Source of the DNA: Bacillota bacterium
Lineage (GTDB): Bacteria; Bacillota; Clostridia; Peptostreptococcales; Anaerovoracaceae
Assembly (NCBI GenBank): GCA_022706625.1
Contig: JAKJCD010000024.1
Coordinates: 1 to 16,621, forward strand
Direction: 5' to 3'
Length of the DNA stretch: 16,621 nt
Position 1 is the stretch's first letter. Every line of letters starts with the position of its first letter. Under the pieces are notes generated by a model that worked only from the letters and a program-made list of their open reading frames with translations, did no database searches and was not told the origin of the DNA. Below are positions 1 through 7,376 of the stretch, piece after piece. A program made the position numbers and the translations under genes.

Positions 1-1
1 G

Positions 2-448
2 CACTTAAACCCACCGGTCCGCGGCGTGTTTGCTGAATTCCTTACGCAAATCAAGCTCATCAATCCGGATGTGGACGAGGCACTCCAAAAAATGAAGTCC
101 CGGATCGAAAACGAGGTGTTCCGGGAATGGTGCGACGCCATTGCCGCCTGCCGGTATGACCGCAGCCTCAAGACCACCCTGACGCCCATCGTTTCAAAGC
201 TCAGTGACATGCGAATCGTCAATGCGGAGTTAGAATACATGGTCTTTGAGCCAAGGAAGGAATTTATTATCATGGTTATCCTCGTGATTGGCAACATTCC
301 CATTATGTATTTCCTCAACAGGAGCTGGTATGACACCCTGATGCATACCATAATAGGGCAACTTATCCTGGCGGTCTGTGCGGCGGCTATCTTCATCAGC
401 ACCGCTTTCGTGATCCGGCTGACCAAGCCCATCGAGTACAGGAGGTAG
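2..448 (+). CDS. TadB-like type II secretion F-domain membrane protein (5' partial)
   Basis: The reading frame is open to the window edge, so the gene begins upstream; the GTG at 26 is probably internal. The visible part shows the end of a T2SSF-type cytoplasmic helical domain (charged helices with L-x-x-M-K-S-R-I and a C-R-Y-D-R-S stretch). Two transmembrane segments follow, around residues 88-106 and 116-141 of this fragment, and the protein ends in a short basic tail. TadB-family proteins are inner-membrane platform proteins of Tad-type pilus assembly that work with a TadA ATPase and a TadC partner. The next gene looks like that TadC partner, five bases downstream, with its AGGAGG ribosome-binding site inside the last codons here. 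The family call rests on topology and pairing, since only the C-terminal half is visible. Confidence 0.7.
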   Translation, partial: HLNPPVRGVFAEFLTQIKLINPDVDEALQKMKSRIENEVFREWCDAIAACRYDRSLKTTLTPIVSKLSDMRIVNAELEYMVFEPRKEFIIMVILVIGNIPIMYFLNRSWYDTLMHTIIGQLILAVCAAAIFISTAFVIRLTKPIEYRR

Positions 449-453
449 CCGAT

Positions 454-1323
454 ATGACAACATTATTACTCTTTGCGGCTCTGTTTGCCACAGGGCTGTT
501 TTTTATTCTGGCGGATGCGCTGAAGCTACCCACCATGGGAACGGCCAAGGCTATGTTAAGTTATGCCAAGCGCAAGAAGAAGTCTGCCAACACCACCGAG
601 GTTTGGCTCATGTCCCTTGCGGTCAGGCTCTCCGGCCACCTCCCCATGGATGAGTACAAAAAAAGTCGTATGGGAAATGTCCTTAAGGCCGCTGGCATCA
701 GCATGACCCCGGAAGTTTATGCGGCATATGCCATCGTCAAGGCAGGAGCCATCCTCCTTGGCGTCATCCCCTGCTTGCTCCTGCTTCCTCTGCTGGCTCC
801 GATAGTGTTTTTCCTGGCATTGCTGGTTTACTTTAAAGAAACAGGCCGGGCGGACGGGCAACTGCGGGAAAAACGGGAGCAGATTGAAAATGAGTTGCCC
901 CGCTTCGTTGCAACCGTGGAACAGACCCTCAAAAGCAACCGCGATGTGCTGGCGATGCTGGAAACCTACAAGAAAAACGCGGGGGCGGACTTTGCCCGTG
1001 AACTGGACATTGTGACGGCGGATATGCGGTCCTCTTCCTATGAGGCAGCCCTCACCCGGTTCGAGGCAAGGCTCAATTCTCCCATGCTCTCCGATGTGGT
1101 CAGGGGCTTGATCGGTGTCCTTCGCGGGGATGACAGCACAGTGTATTTTCAGATGCTGGCTCATGACTTTAAAGCATTGGAACTGCAGCGGCTTAAGAGC
1201 CGGGCGCAGAAGATACCGCCCAAAATCCGAATCTTCTCATTTGTTATGCTAATGTGTTTTCTTTTTACCTATCTGACCATTATCGCCTATGAAATCATAA
1301 AGTCCTTGGGCCAAATGTTTTAA
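454..1323 (+). CDS. TadC-like type II secretion F-domain membrane protein
   Basis: This 289-residue protein has a transmembrane helix at residues 3-22, a pair of hydrophobic segments at about 90-127, a long helical cytoplasmic domain (about 135-250) and a last transmembrane helix at about 258-283. The domain includes E-L-P-R-F-V-A-T-V-E-Q and later M-R-S-S-S-Y-E-A-A-L, followed by P-M-L-S-D-V-V-R-G-L, which is the pattern of T2SSF proteins. Family role: inner-membrane platform for assembling a Tad-like pilus or pseudopilus, here probably for mating-pair contact. The start at 454 has AGGAGG at 440-445 with an eight-base gap. It lies directly after the TadB-like gene, and the pair is typical. 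An ordinary Tad role outside conjugation is possible, but the downstream DUF4320 and TrbL-like genes argue for the conjugative element. Confidence 0.78.
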   Translation: MTTLLLFAALFATGLFFILADALKLPTMGTAKAMLSYAKRKKKSANTTEVWLMSLAVRLSGHLPMDEYKKSRMGNVLKAAGISMTPEVYAAYAIVKAGAILLGVIPCLLLLPLLAPIVFFLALLVYFKETGRADGQLREKREQIENELPRFVATVEQTLKSNRDVLAMLETYKKNAGADFARELDIVTADMRSSSYEAALTRFEARLNSPMLSDVVRGLIGVLRGDDSTVYFQMLAHDFKALELQRLKSRAQKIPPKIRIFSFVMLMCFLFTYLTIIAYEIIKSLGQMF

Positions 1324-1340
1324 TGAAGGGAGGTTGCGAC

Positions 1341-1712
1341 ATGACAAAAAAAGAAATCGAAAAAATGATCCGTAATAAGCTGGAAGCCAACTACAACGCC
1401 TATATCCGGCAGCTTCAGACCCTGCCCGCCGACAGTCTCATCGAGCAGGCCGTTCAAATTGCCGCCACTAAGCTGATATTCAAGGAGCTGTGTGAAGGAA
1501 GCTACAGCACCGAGCAAATGGAATACCTGCTCCGCTTCCAGAACCCGCTGGAGGTTGTTCGGGATCACTGGCTGTTGGAACATAATGTTCCTTTGGACGG
1601 GGATAACATAGAACATATTCTCTGGACGCTTTCCGACAAACAGGCCGCCGAGCCGGATTATGAGATAGATGAAGCCTTCCTGCTTCCCGAGCAGGGGGTG
1701 CGGATGTGCTGA
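1341..1712 (+). CDS. DUF3848-like small protein
   Basis: A predicted soluble, mostly helical protein of 123 residues with no signal peptide or membrane segment. The pattern of an N-terminal helix, L-P-A-D-S-L-I-E-Q-A, a middle amphipathic stretch and L-L-R-F-Q-N-P-L-E-V-V-R-D-H-W resembles DUF3848 proteins, which occur in Clostridia mobile elements and have no known biochemical function. I choose ATG 1341 over the in-frame ATG at 1323 because GGGAGG at 1328-1333 lies seven bases before it; the 1323 start would overlap the previous stop and has no good ribosome-binding site. The gene ends inside the next one, which starts at GTG 1706, suggesting translational coupling. The family call is from recalled sequence pattern. 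Confidence 0.62.
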   Translation: MTKKEIEKMIRNKLEANYNAYIRQLQTLPADSLIEQAVQIAATKLIFKELCEGSYSTEQMEYLLRFQNPLEVVRDHWLLEHNVPLDGDNIEHILWTLSDKQAAEPDYEIDEAFLLPEQGVRMC

Positions 1713-2101
1713 GGCTGCTAAAAAACAGAGGTGGTGAGGGATACATTGATGTGGTGGTATTGGTGCTTTGCGCCATGCTGGTCATCGCCCTTGCCGTCAG
1801 GGTGCTTCCCGTCTATGTTGCAAAAAACCAACTGGACAGCTTTGCAACAGAGCTGTGCCGGGAGGCGGAGATCACCGGGCGCATCGGCTCCGAAACCAAC
1901 CTGCGGGCGCAGGTGCTGCGGGAGAAAACGGGGCTTGACCCCCTCATTTCCTGGTCGAGGACCGGAAACATACAGCTCAATCAGGAATTCACTCTGACCC
2001 TCACCCTGCAGACCGATATCGGATTATTCGGCGGCTTCGGCTCGTTTCCTGTTACGTTGACGGCAAAGGCCAGCGGAAAGAGTGAGGTATATTGGAAATG
2101 A
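1706..2101 (+). CDS. DUF4320 family pseudopilin-like protein
   Basis: A 131-residue protein with a short basic N-terminus (M-L-R-L-L-K-N-R-G-G-E-G-Y), one hydrophobic helix at about residues 14-36, and a beta-rich extracytoplasmic C-terminal domain. This is the plan of DUF4320 and TadE-like minor pseudopilins: a positive leader, a G-E-G-Y motif ahead of the hydrophobic segment, and a periplasmic or cell-wall-facing domain. It starts at GTG 1706, overlapping the previous stop (TGA 1710-1712), with a purine-rich AGGGGG at about 1692-1697. Its stop overlaps the start region of the following TadE-like gene. It probably contributes a minor subunit to the Tad-like apparatus encoded upstream. Exact processing by a prepilin peptidase cannot be judged from this window. 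Confidence 0.68.
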   Translation: MLRLLKNRGGEGYIDVVVLVLCAMLVIALAVRVLPVYVAKNQLDSFATELCREAEITGRIGSETNLRAQVLREKTGLDPLISWSRTGNIQLNQEFTLTLTLQTDIGLFGGFGSFPVTLTAKASGKSEVYWK

Positions 2102-2643
2102 AAAAGATCAATGGTATAATAAGGAATAAAAGGGGAGCCTCCTTTCCGCTTACTGTGGCAATAGCCCTTGTGCTTTTAATGCTCCTGTGCTGTATTACGG
2201 AGTATATGTGGCTGAATATCATCGCACAGGGTGTTCGGGACGCAGTGCAGTCCGCTATTATTTCGACAGTCACCGACAACTACAGTGAAGTTTATCACGG
2301 AGTGCGGGAAGGTTATGCCGCAGGCTACCAGCCCTTTGGCGGCTCATGGGAGCAAAGTGTCAGCTATGGCGATATCTACGCACAGCTGGATAGAACTCTG
2401 GGACTGGAAAGAAACGGCGGGTACCATGTGAAATACGCAGGTGAAGCCGTGGAGTTTAAGCTCTATGATTTATGGGTTAATGTCCGGAATGCGCCTTTGG
2501 CGCCCTCCGATCCGGCAAATGCGCAAAGGTTTATTGCCGATGCGACCATCCGGCTGGAGGTCCCGGTATCCTTTGCGGGTAAAATACTGCCACCCATGCG
2601 GATAAATCTCAAGCTGCAGGCAAGATATATGTCTGTATTTTAA
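2098..2643 (+). CDS. TadE-like minor pseudopilin
   Basis: A protein of 181 residues that begins with a basic leader (M-K-K-I-N-G-I-I-R-N-K-R-G-A-S) followed by a single hydrophobic helix at about residues 18-40. A longer extracytoplasmic domain with aromatic and beta-rich stretches follows. The R-G-A-S-F-P-L junction before the helix is typical of TadE/TadG-like pseudopilins. The start is ambiguous: ATG 2098 overlaps the previous stop as ATGA, while the in-frame TTG at 2092 would add two residues. The only visible ribosome-binding site is a weak AGTGAGG at 2081-2087, so I prefer the ATG. It closes the compact Tad-like block. Its role in the pilus is inferred from family and position only. Confidence 0.66.
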   Translation: MKKINGIIRNKRGASFPLTVAIALVLLMLLCCITEYMWLNIIAQGVRDAVQSAIISTVTDNYSEVYHGVREGYAAGYQPFGGSWEQSVSYGDIYAQLDRTLGLERNGGYHVKYAGEAVEFKLYDLWVNVRNAPLAPSDPANAQRFIADATIRLEVPVSFAGKILPPMRINLKLQARYMSVF

Positions 2644-2734
2644 CTATTGTACAAATTCAGTAGACTTCTGAAAAATTCTGTGGTAGGGTGTGGAACTATA
2701 AAGAGGTAAAAAAACTGAAAAGGAGGCAAATTCT

Positions 2735-3307
2735 ATGATGAATATGAAGGATAAAACCAAAAGAAGTCTTCTCATCGCCGGGCTTTGCGTCATCTGCGTG
2801 GGGCTGATTTTTGCAATCTCCTCCCGCTTTCAGACAGAAATACCGACAGGCGACGAATCCACTCCGGCAACCTTGGCTGAAACCGAGGTCACTCCGGATA
2901 TCAATAATATAGAAGAAACAGCAGAAATAATAAAGGACAAAGAGCTGGTGATTCAGCTCGATGAGTCTATCCCGGCTCTTGCGGATAAGCCCTCGGATCA
3001 AACCGACCAACCGGTGCAGAACCTGCAGCCGGATATCACCAAGCCGCCGGAGCCGTCCGAAAGCCAAAAGACCGATTCGAGCAAAAACCCTGACGGCGAA
3101 AAGGTTGACAAGGTCCAGACCGTTGACCATGGCAGCGTACAGAAGCCGGATAACCCGCCCCCAAAAAGCAATGAACTCCAGGGTGGCGAGAGAAAAGACG
3201 GCAAGGTCTATCTCCCCGGCTTCGGATGGGTGACCGAAACAGGCGGTTCCGGCACTATGGTAGATGGTGAAGGTGACATTAATAAACAGGTTGGACAGAT
3301 GGATTAG
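2735..3307 (+). CDS. DUF6550-like membrane-anchored protein
   Basis: A 190-residue protein with a basic start, one transmembrane helix at about residues 10-29 and a long, low-complexity acidic and proline-rich linker (about 30-155). The compact conserved tail contains K-D-G-K-V-Y-L-P-G-F-G-W-V. The tail motif and layout fit DUF6550-type proteins of Clostridia mobile elements, whose function is unknown; the linker suggests a spacer across the cell wall. ATG 2735 follows a strong AAAAGGAGG (about 2718-2725) at good spacing; a second ATG directly follows it. A 91-base gap without clear features separates it from the TadE-like gene. A strong hairpin terminator follows, so it may end its transcript or be partly insulated from the next gene. 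Confidence 0.62.
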   Translation: MMNMKDKTKRSLLIAGLCVICVGLIFAISSRFQTEIPTGDESTPATLAETEVTPDINNIEETAEIIKDKELVIQLDESIPALADKPSDQTDQPVQNLQPDITKPPEPSESQKTDSSKNPDGEKVDKVQTVDHGSVQKPDNPPPKSNELQGGERKDGKVYLPGFGWVTETGGSGTMVDGEGDINKQVGQMD

Positions 3308-3331
3308 CCTTTAAAACCAAATTTATAACTC

Positions 3332-3369
3332 CAGCAAAAAACACAGCAGAAATGCTGTGTTTTTTGCTG
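3332..3369 (+). terminator. Strong intrinsic terminator hairpin, probably bidirectional
   Basis: A 17-base-pair perfect stem (arms 3332-3348 and 3353-3369) encloses a GAAA loop. A run of six T lies in the right arm and six A in the left arm, so it can act on either strand. It falls between the DUF6550-like gene and the ribosome-binding site (AAGGAGG) of the secreted protein, which suggests partial read-through or attenuation before the next gene rather than a true operon end. Confidence 0.85.
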
Positions 3370-3387
3370 TCAAGGAGGTAGGTCTTA

Positions 3388-5169
3388 ATGAAACGAAATT
3401 TAAGCAGTTTTTTTGTTCTGCTCTTGCTGCTGACTGTCCTTGTTCCGCTCACTGCCTATGCTGAAGGCGAAGGAAACATTGACCATGGCGGCGGCGGGAT
3501 GGGCAGCGGAACAGATGAAAACTTCTGGAACACCGGTGATGAAGGTGTGCGGATTACAGTCATCAGAGTAAGTGATCACGCGGTGGTCACCACTCCTATT
3601 GATTTTACCAACAAGCATCCTGACAACATACAAGCTCATTTTGGGAAAGTCAGTAAAATATCCTACAGAGCCGGCACCTCTTTAACACCCAACGGTCAGC
3701 AATATAGTTATATCAATCCAGCACAAACGATCCCAAGAATTATAGCTTCCGGTAGTGGAAACGCAAATATTGAAGAAATAAAGAGCTATTTTTGTTCAGA
3801 ATATACTCTCATGCGTATCGCGGATATTACCGGCTTTAATTATGACACCCTCATCAACGGGAACTATAAAATCCTACTGGAGCCAATGGCCTACATGACG
3901 TTCCAGGGTGTGAGGATCGCGGTGACCGCAACGGAAGCCGCCCTCTATGACCAGCAGATCAGCGGCGGACTTCGCAGCAAGATGGTTTCTCTTTCGCATA
4001 AGAACCTGCCACTGGCAATGTTCCTGGAAACCGCTGATCTCGGTTATCCGGCATGGTCAGGTTCCCGGACAAACCCTGCATCAAACGCAGACATCACCTC
4101 CTCTCTTGGACTTGGCATCATCCGTTTCAGCGAAGCGGAGCCGCCGCAGGTAGATAGTTATGACTACACCTACCGGGTAAACACCCAGGTCATCACCTCG
4201 GTCACGGTCAGCGGAGGTCAATCGGACCCCGATAATCCTGTATCGGTACGCTTTACCGTCGGTGGTACAACCTATACAGTGAATAATGTATACTACCCCA
4301 GCGGTGACAGCCAGCTTGTGTGGGTTCGCTGGACAACACCCGCCACGCCACAGACCATGACCATAAATGTGAACGTTACAGGAGGTGGAAGGGCAAGCCA
4401 AAGTACTATCACCGCAAATATCGTGAATCTGTCAGGCAATGATCCTCCCAATCCTGTGGCTGATGACCGCAATGACCGCTATACCCGGCCAAGTGTGCCC
4501 TCCAACACCGAGAAAACCTCTGCGTCATGGGGAGTCTGGCGGCCGTGGTGGAGATCTTATTGGGTATGGCACAGCGACTGGCAATGGCATAGTAATTGGG
4601 TGTGGCATAGAACAGACACAGCGGGCGGCTATTGGGTAGATGAAGGCCGATGGGTAGATGAAGGCCGATGGGTAGATGAAGGTGAATGGGTAGATGAAGG
4701 TTGGTGGAACTTTGATTATGATACCTATCGGGCGGATTTATCGGCATCCATGAGTATCAAACCGGATGATAAGGTTCCGACCGCAGCAGGCAAGATAATG
4801 AAAAGCGGATACGGGATCAACCAGACCGTTACCACAAATGTCAGCACCAACCAGTCCTCGGCGGTAACCGCTGCGCAGACTGCCGTAACCTATTTTCCTG
4901 AATTCCGATACCAATCATACTGGCGACTGTTGGACAGAATCTACGGCGGTTACAGTTCCCAATTTGAGTTCGCTAATAACAGGTATTCAACCTATAACAG
5001 ACGCACCCACTTCACGCCTATATGGATGGCCGATGGAAGCTACACACCGTATACCTGGCTCATTGACTGCTGGACGCCGCAGGGAATGCTCAGTATGAAC
5101 CTTACCGACTCGGTGATCATCAGCGGGAATCTTTGGTCGGACTGGCATGTCGCTCCGGTCAAGCCTTAA
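3388..5169 (+). CDS. Large secreted protein with tryptophan-rich hexapeptide repeats
   Basis: A 593-residue protein with a clear signal peptide: M-K-R-N, a leucine-rich core, and a probable cut after A-Y-A at about residue 25. Then come a glycine-rich patch, a globular part (about 35-255), a beta-rich Ig-like stretch (about 260-355), a tryptophan-rich repeat (about 381-441) and a C-terminal globular domain. No LPxTG motif, C-terminal membrane helix or catalytic signature is visible. A place outside the membrane next to conjugation genes suggests a surface, mating-contact or cell-wall-associated factor; this is inference. ATG 3388 has AAGGAGG just upstream and a strong terminator before it. 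Similar large secreted proteins are common at this position in Clostridia conjugative elements, but I cannot assign a function. Confidence 0.72.
   Translation: MKRNLSSFFVLLLLLTVLVPLTAYAEGEGNIDHGGGGMGSGTDENFWNTGDEGVRITVIRVSDHAVVTTPIDFTNKHPDNIQAHFGKVSKISYRAGTSLTPNGQQYSYINPAQTIPRIIASGSGNANIEEIKSYFCSEYTLMRIADITGFNYDTLINGNYKILLEPMAYMTFQGVRIAVTATEAALYDQQISGGLRSKMVSLSHKNLPLAMFLETADLGYPAWSGSRTNPASNADITSSLGLGIIRFSEAEPPQVDSYDYTYRVNTQVITSVTVSGGQSDPDNPVSVRFTVGGTTYTVNNVYYPSGDSQLVWVRWTTPATPQTMTINVNVTGGGRASQSTITANIVNLSGNDPPNPVADDRNDRYTRPSVPSNTEKTSASWGVWRPWWRSYWVWHSDWQWHSNWVWHRTDTAGGYWVDEGRWVDEGRWVDEGEWVDEGWWNFDYDTYRADLSASMSIKPDDKVPTAAGKIMKSGYGINQTVTTNVSTNQSSAVTAAQTAVTYFPEFRYQSYWRLLDRIYGGYSSQFEFANNRYSTYNRRTHFTPIWMADGSYTPYTWLIDCWTPQGMLSMNLTDSVIISGNLWSDWHVAPVKP
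4561..4704 (+). repeat. Eight in-frame 18-nt units encoding a Trp-rich hexapeptide array
   Basis: Exact 18-base periodicity runs from 4561 to 4704. The first three units encode W-x-W-H-x-x, the fourth is a linker (D-T-A-G-G-Y), and the last four encode W-V-D-E-G-x. The last four share TGGGTAGATGAAGG and differ mainly in the last codon, which points to recent slippage expansion. The array lies wholly in frame inside the secreted protein. Confidence 0.9.
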
Positions 5170-5190
5170 AAACATCATCGGAAAAGAAAT

Positions 5191-5229
5191 GACCGCAAGG
5201 CTGAAAACAGCTTTACGGTCTATTTTATT
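5191..5229 (+). terminator. Intrinsic terminator after the secreted-protein gene
   Basis: A 13-bp stem (GACCGCAAGGCTG paired with CAGCTTTACGGTC, one mismatch and one G-T pair) has an AAAA loop and is followed by TATTTTATT. It lies about 20 bases after the stop of the secreted-protein gene and before the DUF3852-like pseudogene. Confidence 0.75.
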
Positions 5230-5262
5230 CTAATCAATAAAAATGAAAGGTGGAAAAGAACC

Positions 5263-5582
5263 ATGATAAAAATAAAGAAGCTCCTGGTTATCCTTTGCGC
5301 CATCCTTATCCTGACAGGCGTGTTCGCTATGACAGCTTATGCCGCACCGACCGGCGACGTAGCCGGAGCCATCGAGGGCACATGGAACACGGCATCAGTG
5401 CAAATTAAAACGGTAGTTAACAAGGTTGTGTGGCGGTATTCTTCTTTGCAAAACTCGGAATGGCATACTTCGACTATAGAAAGCATGGGCAGTTTGAATG
5501 GGCGGCGCCAGCAATATTATTTGCGTGCCTTGTGTTCATGCTTACGGCGCCCCTCTATATCTGGCAAATTCTCGGAATGTAG
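5263..5582 (+). pseudogene. DUF3852-like small membrane protein, frameshifted by an internal deletion
   Basis: The first part encodes a signal peptide (core at residues 6-22, A-Y-A end) and then A-A-P-T-G-D-V-A-G-A-I-E-G-T-W and K-T-V-V-N-K-V-V, matching the start of DUF3852-like proteins. From about 5430 this frame becomes low quality. The frame that begins at 5430 instead reads V-A-V-F-F-F-A-K-L-G, then Y-F-D-Y-R-K-H-G-Q-F-E-W-A-A-P-A-I-L-F and ends I-W-Q-I-L-G-M at TAG 5580-5582. That is the expected second half, with a second hydrophobic helix. In relatives I recall a few residues between K-V-V and the hydrophobic stretch, so a short deletion of about 20-25 bases is likely. If read unshifted, the first frame runs on to 5598 with a nonsense tail and overlaps the next gene. 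A sequencing or assembly error is the alternative. Confidence 0.72.
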
Positions 5583-5594
5583 GAGGAAATGGAT

Positions 5595-6038
5595 ATGAAT
5601 TTCTTTGAACAGGAATTAAAAAAGCTGACCGGATATATTACTGACCTGACCGATAAAAAGTATGTCGGTCGAGCCTGTTTCGGCAAACTCACCGAAAACC
5701 TTCGTGTCAGAATGGAGCTTATCACTCAAGGGTGGGCAGATCACTACACAGCGGTCAAAGCAACCATCATCAACAGAAACGACGGTCCGGTGGACGTTCT
5801 CACACTGCGATTTTCCGACCTGCTCGGTAAAAAGACAGTCAACAATCCGAACTTCTCAAACGGAATCTATCCCTACATTTGGAACAGCGGAGACAGCATC
5901 GAATGGTATGTCTACCATCCAAGCAAGGCGGATTATAAGCAGATTTCCGAGGCTCTGAATGATTACCTTGACATGTTCCGCTGTCCGGCGCTTGAGATGG
6001 AGCAGACCGAAACCACCATGGGCGGTCAGAGGATGTAA
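5595..6038 (+). CDS. Conserved mobile-element hypothetical protein
   Basis: A soluble protein of 147 residues with no signal peptide or membrane segment. It begins M-N-F-F-E-Q-E-L and shows Y-V-G-R-A-C-F-G-K-L, an N-R-N-D-G stretch, N-P-N-F-S-N-G-I-Y-P-Y-I-W and E-W-Y-V-Y. I recognise this pattern as a family common in Firmicutes mobile elements, but it has no function I can name. I choose ATG 5595 over the in-frame ATG at 5589 because AGGAGG at 5581-5586 is eight bases from 5595 and only two from 5589. The ribosome-binding site overlaps the stop of the upstream gene. It is read between the DUF3852-like and TrbL-like genes, so a role linked to transfer or establishment is possible, but nothing in the sequence shows it. 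Confidence 0.6.
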   Translation: MNFFEQELKKLTGYITDLTDKKYVGRACFGKLTENLRVRMELITQGWADHYTAVKATIINRNDGPVDVLTLRFSDLLGKKTVNNPNFSNGIYPYIWNSGDSIEWYVYHPSKADYKQISEALNDYLDMFRCPALEMEQTETTMGGQRM

Positions 6039-6068
6039 ATTAAAATAAAGGATAAGAACGAGTATGAA

Positions 6069-6098
6069 GCCTGTGTAAAGGCAGGTCTTTTTCTTTTT
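6069..6098 (+). terminator. Weak terminator or attenuator-like element
   Basis: A short stem (GCCT with AGGC, or CCTG with CAGG) is followed by TCTTTTTCTTTTT. The stem is only four base pairs, so it would terminate weakly. It lies just upstream of the AAAGGAG of the TrbL-like gene. Its layout resembles the better hairpins upstream of the two virB4 copies. Confidence 0.35.
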
Positions 6099-6120
6099 CG
6101 GGAAAGGAGTGATGCATCGG

Positions 6121-6975
6121 ATGTTTATTTGGGATTTTGCCGTTGACATTGTCCTTGGCCAGATCATGGACTGGATATATGCGCAGATCGTCCGCTTCCT
6201 TGGTGAATTTTTCGCCATGATGGGAAATATGGGCGCCGAACTGTTTGAAATGAGCTGGGTACAGGCTATGGTTCTGTTCTTTTCCTACCTTGCGTGGGCG
6301 CTGTATGGAACAGGGCTGGTGGTCTCGGCTTTCGAGTGCAGCATTGAATACCAGGCTGGTCGTGGCAGTATGAAAGACACAGCCCTTAACGCCATCAAAG
6401 GATTTATGGCAGTAGGGCTGTTTTCTATTGTTCCGGTGGAACTCTACAAGCTGGCAATAACGCTGCAGGCCAGCTTCACATCAGGCATCACCGGGATTAC
6501 AGGCAGCGGGATCAGCACCATGACGGTTGTTGCACTCACCAATGTGGGCAGCATCGGGCTTAACCCCATTATGGGGATATTTTGTGTTATCCTCATGGGT
6601 TACGCCGTCATTAAGGTCTTTTTTGCCAACCTGAAACGGGGCGGTATCCTGCTGATCCAAATCGCTGTGGGGAGCCTTTATATGTTCAGTGTTCCCCGCG
6701 GATACATTGACGGTTTTGTAAGCTGGTGCAAGCAGGTGGTAGGCATATGCCTCACCGCCTTTTTGCAGTCCACTATCCTCATTGCGGGGCTTATGGTTTT
6801 TAACAGCAACATGCTTTTAGGGCTCGGTCTAATGCTGGCAGCCTCGGAAGTCCCAAGGGTCGCCGGTCAATTTGGACTGGATACCTCCACCAGAGGTAAC
6901 CTCATGAGTACTATGTACGCTGCTCAGACAGCGGTCAACATGACAAGAACAATCGTAAAGGCGGTGGCAAAATGA
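6121..6975 (+). CDS. TrbL/VirB6-like conjugal transfer membrane protein
   Basis: A polytopic membrane protein of 284 residues. It begins M-F-I-W-D-F-A-V-D, and hydrophobic segments appear at about residues 18-36, 44-70, 92-110, 140-168, 178-195 and 205-240. The glycine-rich loop between them and the conserved start resemble the TrbL-like channel proteins of Clostridia conjugative elements. VirB6/TrbL proteins form part of the inner-membrane channel of type IV secretion systems. I prefer ATG 6121 over ATG 6112 and GTG 6109, because AAAGGAG ends at 6109 and the conserved family start begins here; the 11-base gap is somewhat long. It overlaps the next gene by ATGA. The family call is strong in type, weaker in exact subfamily. 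Confidence 0.78.
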   Translation: MFIWDFAVDIVLGQIMDWIYAQIVRFLGEFFAMMGNMGAELFEMSWVQAMVLFFSYLAWALYGTGLVVSAFECSIEYQAGRGSMKDTALNAIKGFMAVGLFSIVPVELYKLAITLQASFTSGITGITGSGISTMTVVALTNVGSIGLNPIMGIFCVILMGYAVIKVFFANLKRGGILLIQIAVGSLYMFSVPRGYIDGFVSWCKQVVGICLTAFLQSTILIAGLMVFNSNMLLGLGLMLAASEVPRVAGQFGLDTSTRGNLMSTMYAAQTAVNMTRTIVKAVAK

Positions 6976-7376
6976 AAGACATGAAGCTGGTCTATATCGC
7001 TTCGCCATATGCCGGGGATATCGAATATAACACCCGGAAAGCCATAGAATATTGCCGTTATGCTGTAGGCCACGGTGTTATTCCGTTGGCGCCCCACTTG
7101 CTGTTCCCAAGGTTCTTATCAGAATTAAATCCCGAGGAACGGGAGATGGGAATCAGTATGGGGCTGGCACTCATCGCCAAATGCTCTGAGCTGTGGGTGT
7201 TTGGCAATAAAATTACCACGGGTATGCACCGTGAGATTTTACAGGCCGACAGGCTTGGTATAGCGGTGAAATACCTCGGTGAGCTTGAAATGACAGATTA
7301 TCCCAAACCCATACAGCAGGAACCGGAGGAAACGCCCTCCTTCGGTACACATATGGGTATGAGCATAAAACCATGA
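6972..7376 (+). CDS. Nucleoside 2-deoxyribosyltransferase-like protein (DUF4406/DUF7768 type)
   Basis: A 134-residue protein whose start, K-L-V-Y-I-A-S-P-Y-A-G-D-I-E-Y-N-T, and middle, H-G-V-I-P-L-A-P-H-L-L-F-P, are typical of the DUF4406/DUF7768 branch of the nucleoside 2-deoxyribosyltransferase superfamily. The stretch G-L-A-L-I-A-K-C-S-E-L-W-V-F-G-N-K-I-T-x-G-M is also characteristic. Members are expected to act on nucleotide or nucleoside substrates in the cytoplasm; the substrate is unknown here. The start (ATG 6972) overlaps the trbL stop, and its own stop overlaps the methyltransferase start at 7373, so the three genes are translationally linked. Such proteins are frequent in phages and mobile elements, often near DNA modification genes. 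The C-terminal 30 residues after D-Y-P-K-P look disordered. Confidence 0.75.
   Translation: MKDMKLVYIASPYAGDIEYNTRKAIEYCRYAVGHGVIPLAPHLLFPRFLSELNPEEREMGISMGLALIAKCSELWVFGNKITTGMHREILQADRLGIAVKYLGELEMTDYPKPIQQEPEETPSFGTHMGMSIKP

Noticed and set aside
556..1164. Long minus-strand open frame opposite the TadC-like gene
   Set aside because: It is antisense to a well-supported membrane protein, has low-complexity His/Gly/Arg-rich content and no ribosome-binding site or family pattern.
4561..4704. Possible CRISPR array from regularly spaced repeats
   Set aside because: The 18-base units are contiguous, in frame and code for a hexapeptide; there are no unique spacers and no cas genes.
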